DNA from: Trematomus loennbergii
Lineage: Eukaryota > Chordata > Actinopteri > Perciformes > Nototheniidae
Assembly: GCA_012861695.1 (NCBI GenBank)
Contig: JAAOOA010000127.1
Span: forward strand, 23,312,767-23,376,766
DNA length: 64,000 nt
Direction of reading: 5' to 3'
Positions within the stretch are counted from its first letter, which is position 1; each line of letters starts with the position of its first letter. The notes beneath the pieces were generated by a model that worked only from the letters and a program-made list of their open reading frames with translations, made no database searches and was not told the origin of the DNA. Of the stretch, positions 24,707 to 34,162 are shown in pieces. The translations under genes and the position numbers were made by a program.

Positions 24707-24849
24707 AGCTTTGCGCAGTGGCAGTATCGTAGCCCATGAGGTTTATCCGAGGCGATTATTGCTGGTTGAAAACTTTACCCAATACCCCGCCTAGACGACT
24801 TGAAATATAGTCGGCGATGGCAATTTTTGACAGTCTCTCAGGAGACCGA
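24707..24849 (+). ncRNA. RNU4: U4 snRNA, copy 14, with a 2-nt deletion in the 5' stem-loop
   Basis: 143 nt. CCGAGGCGCGATT reads CCGAGGCGATT, so two bases of the stem beside the SNU13 k-turn are lost, and GACGGC reads GATGGC. The rest, including the Sm site, is intact, and the promoter is of the array type. Function is doubtful because the k-turn region nucleates the U4/U6 snRNP. Confidence 0.85.
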
Positions 24850-25307
24850 TAAATTGTTAAACAATAATAATATATTATAAAAAGGCTCCACTTGAAGAAG
24901 GAAAAACAGAATACATGTTCAAACTTATTTCATATTTGTCTACATTAACTCACTTATGATCTTCATTTTGGTTACATTGTGTTTGATTTGAATCTTAGAT
25001 ATCTGTTTTCTTTCCCACTCTATGATGCAACCTCTGTATAAATAAAGTTGAATCATATCTTATTTCAAAACGTTTTGCAGGAGGTCTATATTCTTAACAA
25101 CAATTAGGCACACTGACCTTCTTGTCTTAATCCATCCAAACTATAGCAGGACAGTCACACACCCCATATAATTAACTAACTTGTCCTAACCATACACTAA
25201 AATTCTACATTCAGAGTTTGATTGCAGTCTTTCAACAGTATGCATGTTACACCCTGTCAGAAGGGTGTGTTCACCTTATAGCCTCCTCCTCTGCAACCTG
25301 TGATCTT

Positions 25308-25452
25308 AGCTTTGCGCAGTGGCAGTATCGTAGCCCATGAGGTTTATCCGAGGCGCGATTATTGCTGGTTGAAAACTTTACCCAATACCCCGCCTAGACG
25401 ACTTGAAATATAGTCGGCGACGGCAATTTTTGACAGTCTCTCAGGAGACCGA
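25308..25452 (+). ncRNA. RNU4: U4 snRNA, copy 15
   Basis: Full-length 145-nt U4. Its downstream spacer (about 25480-26235) is a near duplicate of the sequence flanking the LTR element at 28109-33090, and so supplies the uninterrupted version of that insertion site. Confidence 0.96.
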
Positions 25453-25856
25453 TAAATTGTTAAACAATAATAATATATTATAAAAAGGCTCCACTTGAAG
25501 AAGGAAAAACAGAATACATGTTCAAACTCATTTCATATTTGTCTACATTAACTCACATGTGATCTTCATTTGGTTACATTGTGTTTAATTTGTACCCTAA
25601 TATCTGCATCCTTATGATGCAACTTCTGTACAATTACCCTCGGTATAAATAAAGTTGAATCATATCTTATTTCAAAACATTTTGCAGGAAGTCTATATTC
25701 GGACACTATATTTTTGAAAAGTTATATAACACATGCAGTTAGTAAAAAACTATATTTTGGGATGCTAAAATAAATATAAAGGGCTACTCTGAGAACAACT
25801 TAATTTGTAACCTTCTTTGGTAAGTGTGTTTAGTCTTAATCAGCCAGAGCATACTG

Positions 25857-26235
25857 TGTGAAGAAGCAGGAAATAAAAAGGAACTCACCTTGTGGTATAG
25901 GCAAGAGAGAAAGCCTTTGAGCTCCATACTGTTTCAGAAATAATCCTTGATAATCCATGATATGGCGTTTCATCACGGCAGAATCTGCCGGTAGAATCTC
26001 CCGCATGAGCTCAGCCCCCTCCTTTTTTTTTTAATCAATTCTTTTTTTTAGAGCTTTATAGCCAAAATCAGCACTTTTGAAACAGGAAGTGAAATAGAGG
26101 GATATGAGGCGTGGCTAGAATGGGTGATCTGTTTGGTATTTTGAGCAAAACACTTCATAGACATGTTTTTTATATATTTGAATATATCTGAGACCTATGC
26201 TATTGCCTAAAAATAGCATGATAGGTCCACTTTAA
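25857..26235 (-). mobile_element. Family-B TTAA MITE, truncated, before U4 copy 16
   Basis: Boundaries as in the other array copies. Carries GAGGCGTGGC and TTTGAATATATC variants that recur only in the copy at 33358-33736, so the two spacers are recent duplicates. Confidence 0.75.
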
Positions 26236-26355
26236 CTAACTTATCCTAACAATACACTACGAGTTTCCTTGCAGTCTTTCAACAGCATGCATGTTACACC
26301 CTGTCAGAAAGGTGTGTTCACCTTATAGCCTCCTCCTCTGCAACCTGTGATCTTT

Positions 26356-26500
26356 AGCTTTGCGCAGTGGCAGTATCGTAGCCCATGAGGTTTATCCGAG
26401 GCGCGATTATTGCTGGTTGAAAACTTTACCCAATACCCCGCCTAGACGACTTGAAATATAGTCGGCGACGGCAATTTTTGACAGTCTCTCAGGAGACCGA
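26356..26500 (+). ncRNA. RNU4: U4 snRNA, copy 16
   Basis: Full-length 145-nt U4. The PSE region reads CAGAAAGGTG rather than CAGAAGGGTG, a one-base variant shared with the segment before copy 19. Confidence 0.97.
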
Positions 26501-26878
26501 TAAATTGTTAAACAATAATAATATATTATAAAAAGGCTCCACTTGAAGAAGGAAAAACAGAATACATGTTCAAACTTATTTCATATTTGTCTACATTAAC
26601 TCACTTATGATCTTCATTTTGGTTACATTGTGTTTGATTTGAACCCTAAATATCTGCATCCTTTCCCACTTTATGATGCAACCTCTGTACAATTACCCTC
26701 TGTATAAATAAAGTTGAATCATATCTTATTTCAAAACGTTTTGCAGGAGGTCTATATTCTTAACAACAATTAGACACACTGACCTTCTTGTCTTAATCCA
26801 TCCAAACTATAGCAGGACAGTCACACACCCCATATAAATTAACTAACTTGTCCTAACCATACACTACAAGTCTGCATA

Positions 26879-27278
26879 CAGAGGGTGTTTCTCAATCGCG
26901 AGTAAAGCTGCTTCAGAGCCACTATTTCAAGCATACTACGTCATCGAGTGCCGCCGAAGTACTGTTCCAATCTCCAGTATACTTGGAAATCTACCGAGCC
27001 CGGCGTACTCCGTTTGGAGAAATATCGAGTCTGCACATGAGTAGACTTCGCGGTCTTAAAATCCCCACAATGCTTTGCGCACGGACCAATTTCCCCAAAT
27101 CTGTGGCGGAAGATGTAAGGCGGGGCCTCTCATATGACGCACACCTGCACACTTGCTAGCGTGTTCCACACTTCGTTTTCCGAATGCCAGGAAGTATTCT
27201 TGACTCGCTTCTGAAGCAAGATGCTTGGCAGACATGTGCTACCAAGCAAGCGTACTCGCGATTGAGAAACACCCACTG
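26879..27278. mobile_element. 400-bp hAT-like MITE in U4 spacer
   Basis: The ends read CAGAGGGTGTTTCTCAATCG and, on the other strand, CAGTGGGTGTTTCTCAATCG, continuing GCGAGTA on both, so the inverted repeats are about 27 bp with one mismatch. The CAGnG start suggests hAT. A clean 8-bp target duplication is not visible. The interior is not coding. It sits in a spacer of which the other units have the uninterrupted form (CATACAGAGTTTCC). Confidence 0.7.
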
Positions 27279-27370
27279 TTTCCTTGCAGTCTTTCAACAG
27301 TACTCATGTTAAACCCTGTCAGAAGGGTGTGTTCACCTTATACCGGTCTCCTCTGCAACCTGTGATCATC

Positions 27371-27515
27371 AGCTTTGCGCAGTGGCAGTATCGTAGCCCA
27401 TGAGGTTTATCCGAGGCGCGATTATTGCTGGTTGAAAACTTTACCCAATACCCCGCCTAGACGACTTGAAATATAGTCAGCGACGGCAATTTTTGACAGT
27501 CTCTCAGGAGACCGA
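27371..27515 (+). ncRNA. RNU4: U4 snRNA, copy 17 (GTCAGCG variant)
   Basis: Full-length 145-nt U4 with one change, GTCGGCG to GTCAGCG, in the stem just before the Sm site. Copy 19 has the same change. The array-type PSE is present, but the upstream spacer is interrupted by a 400-bp MITE. Confidence 0.94.
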
Positions 27516-27845
27516 TAACGTGTTAAATATTAATAATATTTCATAAGAAAAGTCTCTACTGTTGTAAGAAGATGCCGTCCCACCACTGGATTGATAATAT
27601 CATTATCCAAACTCTCCACTAGATGTCTATAATGATTAAATGAATTTCGTGAACTAGGAACTTTCAACACAACTAATTAAGTCTTTTCACAATTATTCAC
27701 TTCTTGTTCTAAAAAACCTAGAATACCTGTTATATAACACATACAGTTAGTAAAAAACTATATTTTGGGATGCTAAAATAAATATAAAGGGCTACTCTGA
27801 GAACAACTTAATTTGTAACCTTCTTTGGTAAGTGTGTTTAGTCTT

Positions 27846-27974
27846 AGTATCGTAGCCCATGAGGTTTATCCGAGGCGCGATTATTGCTGGTTGAAAACTT
27901 TACCCAATACCCCGCCTAGACGACTTGAAATATAGTCGGCGACGGCAATTTTTGACAGTCTCTCAGGAGACCGA
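27846..27974 (+). pseudogene. U4 snRNA, copy 18, 5' truncated and promoterless
   Basis: Begins at U4 nucleotide 17 (AGTATCG), directly fused to the spacer motif GTGTTTAGTCTTA. The first 16 nt, the PSE and some 300-700 bp of spacer are gone. The rest (k-turn, Sm site, 3' hairpin) is intact. A second deletion lies just upstream (GAATACCTGT joined to TATATAACAC near 27730). Without stem II of the U6 pairing and without a PSE it cannot make normal U4. Confidence 0.9.
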
Positions 27975-28108
27975 TAAATTGTTAAACAATAATAATATAT
28001 TATAAAAAGGCTCCACTTGAAGAAGGAAAAACAGAATACATGTTGAAACTTATTTCATATTTGTCTACATTAACTCACATGTGATCTTCATTTGGTTACA
28101 TTGTGTTT

Positions 28109-28801
28109 GTCCCCACTAAGGTCTAGGGGACCTGGAGACATTAACACACAACAACCAATAATATGAGAGTCAGGGTAAAGGTTTGACAAAAAGGTTTATT
28201 TTGTCAACCTAGATAACTGAACGGAAAATACTCTGTGTGTGAGGAGGAGGAGGAGTCGAAGGATTGTGCCAAACAAAAGAAACAAGCATAACAAAACCAG
28301 GCCTATCTCTACGTCTATCCTTTGAAACCAAAACTCAAACAAAAACCCTCACTAACTAAACTACTCAGAATTGGACAAAACAGAATACAGGGGTGGCAAC
28401 AATCCGCTAACCTAGTGTGTCTTAACATTAGGTATCTACGTGATGTGAAGTGTACAGGGTACCCCAGACTTACCTAACTCCTCCACCTCTCAACACACAC
28501 ACTTTCAACATAGGTCTACAAACAAAGCGAAATATTGTCGTTGCAAGGCAGTAATTGCAGGCTCCTCCATCAGCAATCAACCCAGAGTGAGAGAGCGAGA
28601 AGACTTCCTGGGTGCCTCCTTTATGGTCGGCCCTGGCTGCTGATAGGCCAGCTGAGGGTGAGAGGATCCAATCAGCCATCAGACTCTGGTGCACAGGCAG
28701 GTCCTGATCAGCTGCTGATTAGCTGTGCAGAAGACAGGGAGAAGAGAGAAAAGCAGGAGGGAAGGAGAACCACACAAGTACAGCCTGCCTGGCACGTAAC
28801 A
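28109..28801 (-). repeat. 3' LTR of the Gmr1-like element
   Basis: 693 bp. Aligned with the other LTR it differs by one missing base (GCAGTAATTG against GCAGTCAATTG) and lacks the terminal TGTTAC at the host junction. Confidence 0.9.
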
Positions 28802-28812
28802 CCCCCACACAT
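28802..28812 (-). other. Polypurine tract of the Gmr1-like element
   Basis: On the - strand the sequence directly before the 3' LTR is TGTGTGGGGG, a short G-rich tract at the place where plus-strand priming occurs in LTR elements. It is not purely purine. Confidence 0.55.
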
Positions 28813-28864
28813 ATAAATCCAAACAGTATGTTTGGACCCGACAATAAACATAGCAAATAATTTC

Positions 28865-29188
28865 CTGGTTATCAGGAAGATGAGACAAGTAATTGGGCAA
28901 ATCAGCCAATACCTCAGTATTGCTTAGTCTTGCCCCCTGTGGTGTTGCACTACGCATCACCAACTCATCCTCATCCTCATTTGAGCTCACCCTTGAAACT
29001 GAAGCCATAGGAGAGACGGTTGTCTCCACCTGGTGAGCTTTTGAAGATTCATTTGGTCATCCCTGGTGCAGTACTTCTTCAGCATGTTGATATGACACAC
29101 TCTGGTAGGACGTCTGCGGTCAGGTGTTTGAATGACGTAATTTGTTTCACCGAGCTTCTTATCTACAACATAAGGACCAGAAATTTGT
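28865..29188 (-). pseudogene. Frameshifted integrase C-terminus and linker; RT deleted after it
   Basis: Reading continues from the 1047-aa frame only after a one-base frameshift near 29185. It then shows a GPY/F-type chromodomain-like module (SGPYVVDKKLGETNYVIQTP) ending in HINMLKKY. A second one-base shift near 29043 leads into an acidic linker ending ADLPNYLSHLPDNQ, the kind of segment that precedes reverse transcriptase in Gmr1 relatives. From about 28865-28880 the frame runs straight into the LTR. No YxDD or RNase H motif exists in any frame between the LTRs. Confidence 0.7.
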
Positions 29189-32100
29189 AGACAGAGCAGA
29201 ACCAGGTACAGGCAGTAGAACCAACACCTTGTCACCTGGCTGAAACAAGCGCGCTACCGCCTTCTGGTCGTAGCGTTTCTTCATCTTCCCTTGAGTAGAG
29301 GTCAGAGCTTCTCTAGCCAAGGAGCAAGCACGATGTAGACGATCCCTTAGTTTGGCGACATACTCCGGAATACTGCAAACTTTTTTCGTTGGCATGATCA
29401 AATGCTCTTTAAGAACTCTTAAAGGACCTCTGACCTCATGTCCAAACACTAGCTCAGCAGGACTAAAACCTAGAGACTCCTGAACAGCTTCACGGGCAGC
29501 AAATAACACAAAAGGAACACCGTCATCCCAATCTTTTTGAGACTCGTGGCAATGTTTTCTTAACATGCATTTCATAGTCTGGTGAAACCTCTCTAATGCC
29601 CCCTGACTTTCAGGATGATATGGGCTGGATGTCACATGCTTGATACCTAAAGTGTCAAGTACCCGGGCAAACACTTTAGACATGAAGTTGGTACCTTGGT
29701 CTGTTTGAACTACCTTCGGTAGACCAAACATGGAGAAAAACTTCAGAAGTGCCTTGGTGATGACCGGGGCAGTGATCTTCCGTAGTGGGATGGCTTCTGG
29801 AAACCTAGTGGAGGCACACATGACAGTTAAGAGAAACTGGTTTCCAGTTTTAGTTTTTGGCAAGGGTCCCACACAATCCACAATCACCCTTTCAAATGGC
29901 TCTCCCATTACCGGAATGGGAATGAGAGGAGCAGGGTGAATCACCTGATTCGGTTTACCAGCCACTTGGCACTCATGACATGTTCGACAATAAAGAACTA
30001 CATCAGACTTGAGTCCTGGCCAAAAGAAGTGTTTTAAAACTCTCCCATACGTTTTTGTCACCCCCATGTGACCTGACCACGGATGATCATGAGCCAAGGA
30101 CATCACCTGAGAACGATAGGCTGTTGGCACGACAACCTGATAAATTGCAAAGGAGTCTGACTCCTCACAGGCATCACTAATCCAGCGACGCATTAATAGG
30201 CCATCTTCCATAATGTAGGCCATCTTCTTTGACCTGGCCTCTTCCTGACTGATAACAGAAGTGAGACATTTAGAAAGTGTTTCATCACTTAACTGGGCTG
30301 CCATGAATTCTTCCCGAGTGGCAGGCAGTTGTACAAGCCCTGAGCTGTTACTGGGTGATCCAGCACCAGCAGACCGGGCCTCCTCTGGCAGTCGGTCCGA
30401 CACAGTCATGGCATCAAGAAACTGTCCTGTAGCAAGAAAAGAATCAGACAAGTCCTCTCCATATTTCTTTGACTGGGCCCTTGTAACCACACAAGCAGGA
30501 AAGATTTCGGGAGGTACTTCAGCTGATTTCCCTGTGTCTAAACTTAGATCAGGAGAATCAATGACCTCAGGTACTGGATTAACTTTTCCCCCAGCCAAGT
30601 CATTACTGAGGATGAAATCAACACCTTTGATGGGCAAGGCAGGGAGGACAGCTACTTTAAAGAATCCTTTGACAAGACATGAGTGAATATAAACATTGTG
30701 CAAAGGAGCCGCAACTAGTGTCATGCCTACCCCTTGAACAACAGCACTTGATCCACATGATGATCTGGAGTTTATAGGTAAGATGCCTTCTCTAATAATA
30801 GACTGAGAACCTCCTGTGTCCCTAAGTACCTGTACTGGCAGCTGGTCTTTAGGATCCCCTGTTAGAGAAACAAAGCCCTTTGAAATAAAAGGTTTGAAAC
30901 AGGGATCAGGTACATCATCTTCCTGGGACATTCCTATGTCTGATAGGGACACTCCTTTAATGAGTCCCATGCCTTTTGGCGTTTGAAAGCGTTGCGAAAA
31001 TTGCTGTTTACGCTTTAAGAAATGACACCCTGAAATAAGGTGTCCTGTTTTATGGCAGTAGTTACACTCACGGGGCCCCCGTGGAGGTGACGGTGGTCCT
31101 CTAGACCTTTCAAAAGTTGTGGAGCCAAGATCAGGTCTTCCGGTTTGTGATACTGAAGCTTTATCTGGGCGCAAGGGAGAAGAAAACACAGTCTTGTGAG
31201 TGAGCATAAATTCATCTGCTAAGACAGCTGCCTTAGCCAGTGAATTGACCTTCTGTTCATTCAAGAATATCACCATCCTTTCAGGCAAAGAATTCTTAAA
31301 ATCTTCCAAGAGAAGTAACTGACGAAGAGACTCAAAATGATCCTTCACTTCATTAGCTGCACACCATTTATCAAAGAGAATGCCCTTCTCCCGTGCAAAC
31401 TCAACAAATGTCTGCGTAGCAGACTTTTTATGGTTTCTGAACTTTTGTCTGTAAGCCTCCGGCACAAGCTCATAAGCACGCAAGATCGACTCTTTAAGCA
31501 CTTCGTACTGCAAGCTTTCTTCCAAAGAAAGTGAAGATACCACTTCCTGAGCTTTACCTACTAATTTGCACTGAAGTAGGATTGGCCACATGTCTTTAGG
31601 CCAGACTAGTGCGGTAGCAATTCTTTCAAAAGCACAAAAATATGAGTCAACTTCCGACTCTCTAAAAGTTGGCACCAAAGCAATATTTTTACTAACATCA
31701 AAACTTCTGGTATGGACTGCATGCGAGGGTATTGACCTCTCAAATGTCTGCTCTGAAGAGATTCTCAGGGAATCAACTTCAAGCCGCTTTAACGTGATTT
31801 CTTTCTCAGCTTCTATCTCTAACTTGCGAATCTGCAGTTTGAAATCATAGTCCGCTCTACGCACCATTTCCTTCTCCTGGGCCTCCAGCTGAAGACGGGC
31901 AAGACGAACCTTCAGTTTGGCACTACTACTTGCACCAAAGCTACCCGGAGAGAAAGCCTCAAACCTAGGAAGCGTTGCAGGAGGAGCTTCAGGATTAACC
32001 TTGTCAATTCTAGGTGTAGCTAATACAGCACGACCCTTCTGTTCTATAAAGGAAGCACCAACTACACGTTCACCATCATCAATAGACACATCAGCCCTAG

Positions 32101-32302
32101 TCTGAGTTGACATGCCTGGGATTACAAGAATCTTTAACTCCTCTAGTTTTTGCAGGATTTCATCTCTTAGCTCTTTTTTTACTCTATACTTGTCTACTGA
32201 AAGGTTAAAGTGAGCTGCAATAGATAACATGTCATCTTTGCGACAGGAATACAACTTATCAACACTTGGACTTTCAATAAAATCCTGTAAATCAAAACCC
32301 AT
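29159..32302 (-). CDS. Gag-protease-integrase polyprotein of Gmr1-like retrotransposon
   Basis: 1047 aa, single frame. Residues 126-185 form a charged, coiled-coil-like helix. Residues about 215-370 resemble the SCAN-like capsid known from Gmr1 gag (motifs LVGKAQEVVSSL, ESILRAYELVPEAYRQKFR). A CCHC zinc knuckle (C413, C416, H421, C426) follows. The protease has an active-site DTG at D495. The integrase has its HHCC finger (H740, H745, C772, C775) and a complete DDE triad (D809, D868, E904, with 35 residues between the last two). The last 19 residues are out of frame after a one-base deletion. The start at 32302 is the first Met after the primer site and gives a plausible Gag N-terminus. Integrase upstream of the expected RT position is the diagnostic Gmr1 arrangement. 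RT would have to be supplied by another element. Confidence 0.9.
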   Translation of the reverse strand: MGFDLQDFIESPSVDKLYSCRKDDMLSIAAHFNLSVDKYRVKKELRDEILQKLEELKILVIPGMSTQTRADVSIDDGERVVGASFIEQKGRAVLATPRIDKVNPEAPPATLPRFEAFSPGSFGASSSAKLKVRLARLQLEAQEKEMVRRADYDFKLQIRKLEIEAEKEITLKRLEVDSLRISSEQTFERSIPSHAVHTRSFDVSKNIALVPTFRESEVDSYFCAFERIATALVWPKDMWPILLQCKLVGKAQEVVSSLSLEESLQYEVLKESILRAYELVPEAYRQKFRNHKKSATQTFVEFAREKGILFDKWCAANEVKDHFESLRQLLLLEDFKNSLPERMVIFLNEQKVNSLAKAAVLADEFMLTHKTVFSSPLRPDKASVSQTGRPDLGSTTFERSRGPPSPPRGPRECNYCHKTGHLISGCHFLKRKQQFSQRFQTPKGMGLIKGVSLSDIGMSQEDDVPDPCFKPFISKGFVSLTGDPKDQLPVQVLRDTGGSQSIIREGILPINSRSSCGSSAVVQGVGMTLVAAPLHNVYIHSCLVKGFFKVAVLPALPIKGVDFILSNDLAGGKVNPVPEVIDSPDLSLDTGKSAEVPPEIFPACVVTRAQSKKYGEDLSDSFLATGQFLDAMTVSDRLPEEARSAGAGSPSNSSGLVQLPATREEFMAAQLSDETLSKCLTSVISQEEARSKKMAYIMEDGLLMRRWISDACEESDSFAIYQVVVPTAYRSQVMSLAHDHPWSGHMGVTKTYGRVLKHFFWPGLKSDVVLYCRTCHECQVAGKPNQVIHPAPLIPIPVMGEPFERVIVDCVGPLPKTKTGNQFLLTVMCASTRFPEAIPLRKITAPVITKALLKFFSMFGLPKVVQTDQGTNFMSKVFARVLDTLGIKHVTSSPYHPESQGALERFHQTMKCMLRKHCHESQKDWDDGVPFVLFAAREAVQESLGFSPAELVFGHEVRGPLRVLKEHLIMPTKKVCSIPEYVAKLRDRLHRACSLAREALTSTQGKMKKRYDQKAVARLFQPGDKVLVLLPVPGSALSTNFWSLCCR

Positions 32303-32370
32303 TTTTTCAGCAAATTTACAACAGCCACAATGACTTCAATATTATTGGTTGTCTTTGCGCAGGAAAATAG

Positions 32371-32388
32371 ATCCCGGACGAGCCCCCA
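32371..32388 (-). other. tRNA-Pro primer-binding site
   Basis: On the - strand, two bases after the 5' LTR, the 18-mer TGGGGGCTCGTCCGGGAT is complementary to the 3' end of tRNA-Pro, the primer also used by some retroviruses. The position and length are exactly as expected for LTR element minus-strand priming. Confidence 0.85.
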
Positions 32389-32390
32389 TT

Positions 32391-33090
32391 TGTTACGTCC
32401 CCACTAAGGTCTAGGGGACCTGGAGACATTAACACACAACAACCAATAATATGAGAGTCAGGGTAAAGGTTTGACAAAAAGGTTTATTTTGTCAACCTAG
32501 ATAACTGAACGGAAAATACTCTGTGTGTGAGGAGGAGGAGGAGTCGAAGGATTGTGCCAAACAAAAGAAACAAGCATAACAAAACCAGGCCTATCTCTAC
32601 GTCTATCCTTTGAAACCAAAACTCAAACAAAAACCCTCACTAACTAAACTACTCAGAATTGGACAAAACAGAATACAGGGGTGGCAACAATCCGCTAACC
32701 TAGTGTGTCTTAACATTAGGTATCTACGTGATGTGAAGTGTACAGGGTACCCCAGACTTACCTAACTCCTCCACCTCTCAACACACACACTTTCAACATA
32801 GGTCTACAAACAAAGCGAAATATTGTCGTTGCAAGGCAGTCAATTGCAGGCTCCTCCATCAGCAATCAACCCAGAGTGAGAGAGCGAGAAGACTTCCTGG
32901 GTGCCTCCTTTATGGTCGGCCCTGGCTGCTGATAGGCCAGCTGAGGGTGAGAGGATCCAATCAGCCATCAGACTCTGGTGCACAGGCAGGTCCTGATCAG
33001 CTGCTGATTAGCTGTGCAGAAGACAGGGAGAAGAGAGAAAAGCAGGAGGGAAGGAGAACCACACAAGTACAGCCTGCCTGGCACGTAACA
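32391..33090 (-). repeat. 5' LTR of the Gmr1-like element
   Basis: A complete 700-bp LTR with perfect 8-bp terminal inverted repeats TGTTACGT / ACGTAACA. It must hold the element's promoter and polyadenylation signal; I did not locate them precisely. Confidence 0.92.
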
Positions 33091-33357
33091 GTACCCTAAA
33101 TATCTGCATCCTTATGATGCAACTTCTGTACAATTACCCTCTGTATAAATAAAGTTGAATCATATCTTATTTCAAAACATTTTGCAGGAAGTCTATATTC
33201 GGACACTATATTTTTGAAAAGTTATATAACACATGCAGTTAGTAAAAAACTATATTTTGGGATGCTAAAATAAATATAAAGGGCTACTCTGAGAACAACT
33301 TAATTTTTAACCTTCTTTGGTAAGTGTGTTTAGTCTTAATCAACCCAGAGCATACTG

Positions 33358-33736
33358 TGTGAAGAAGCAGGAAATAAAAAGGAACTCACCTTGTGGTATA
33401 GGCAAGAGAGAAAGCCTTTGAGCTCCATACTGTTTCAGAAATAATCCTTGATAATCCATGATATGGCGTTTCATCACGGCAGAATCTGCCGGTAGAATCT
33501 CCCGCATGAGCTCAGCCCCCTCCTTTTTTTTTTAATCAATTCTTTTTTTTAGAGCTTTATAGCCAAAATCAGCACTTTTGAAACAGGAAGTGAAATAGAG
33601 GGATATGAGGCGTGGCTAGAATGGGTGATCTGTTTGGTATTTTGAGCAAAACACTTCATAGACATGTTTTTTATATATTTGAATATATCTGAGACCTATG
33701 CTATTGCCTAAAAATAGCATGATAGGTCCACTTTAA
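33358..33736 (-). mobile_element. Family-B TTAA MITE, truncated, before U4 copy 19
   Basis: Boundaries as in the other array copies. Shares two diagnostic variants with the copy at 25857-26235. Confidence 0.75.
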
Positions 33737-33856
33737 CTAACTTATCCTAACAATACACTACGAGTTTCCTTGCAGTCTTTCAACAGCATGCATGTTACAC
33801 CCTGTCAGAAAGGTGTGTTCACCTTATAGCCTCCTCCTCTGCAGCCTGTGATCATC

Positions 33857-34001
33857 AGCTTTGCGCAGTGGCAGTATCGTAGCCCATGAGGTTTATCCGA
33901 GGCGCGATTATTGCTGGTTGAAAACTTTACCCAATACCCCGCCTAGACGACTTGAAATATAGTCAGCGACGGCAATTTTTGACAGTCTCTCAGGAGACCG
34001 A
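33857..34001 (+). ncRNA. RNU4: U4 snRNA, copy 19 (GTCAGCG variant)
   Basis: Full-length 145-nt U4 with the same GTCGGCG to GTCAGCG change as copy 17. The following AAGAAAAGTCTCTACTG flank is also shared, so 17 and 19 descend from one duplication. Confidence 0.94.
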
Positions 34002-34162
34002 TAACGTGTTAAATATTAATAATATTTCATAAGAAAAGTCTCTACTGTTGTAAGAAGATGCCGTCCCACCACTGGATTGATAATATCATTATCCAAACTC
34101 TCCACTAGATGTCAATAATGATTAAATTAATTTTGTGAACTCGGAACTTTCAACACAACTAA

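Larger units (their letters stand above)
28109..33090 (-). mobile_element. Gmr1-like Ty3/gypsy LTR retrotransposon lacking reverse transcriptase
   Basis: A 4.98-kb element on the - strand, flanked by near-identical 0.7-kb LTRs that begin TGTTACGT and end ACGTAACA. It has a proline-tRNA primer site and a G-rich tract before the 3' LTR. The single long frame gives Gag, protease and integrase. Downstream of integrase only about 0.3 kb of linker remains before the LTR, where reverse transcriptase and RNase H would sit in the Gmr1 order. It is inserted in a U4 spacer whose empty form survives after copy 15 (about 25575-25600). The LTR at the left end lacks its first 6 bases and adjoining host bases, so no target duplication can be read. 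Confidence 0.88.

Noticed and set aside
28535..28816. Small + strand frames inside the LTRs and antisense to the retrotransposon
   Set aside because: Shadows of the - strand element; not conserved between the two LTRs because of the one-base indel.
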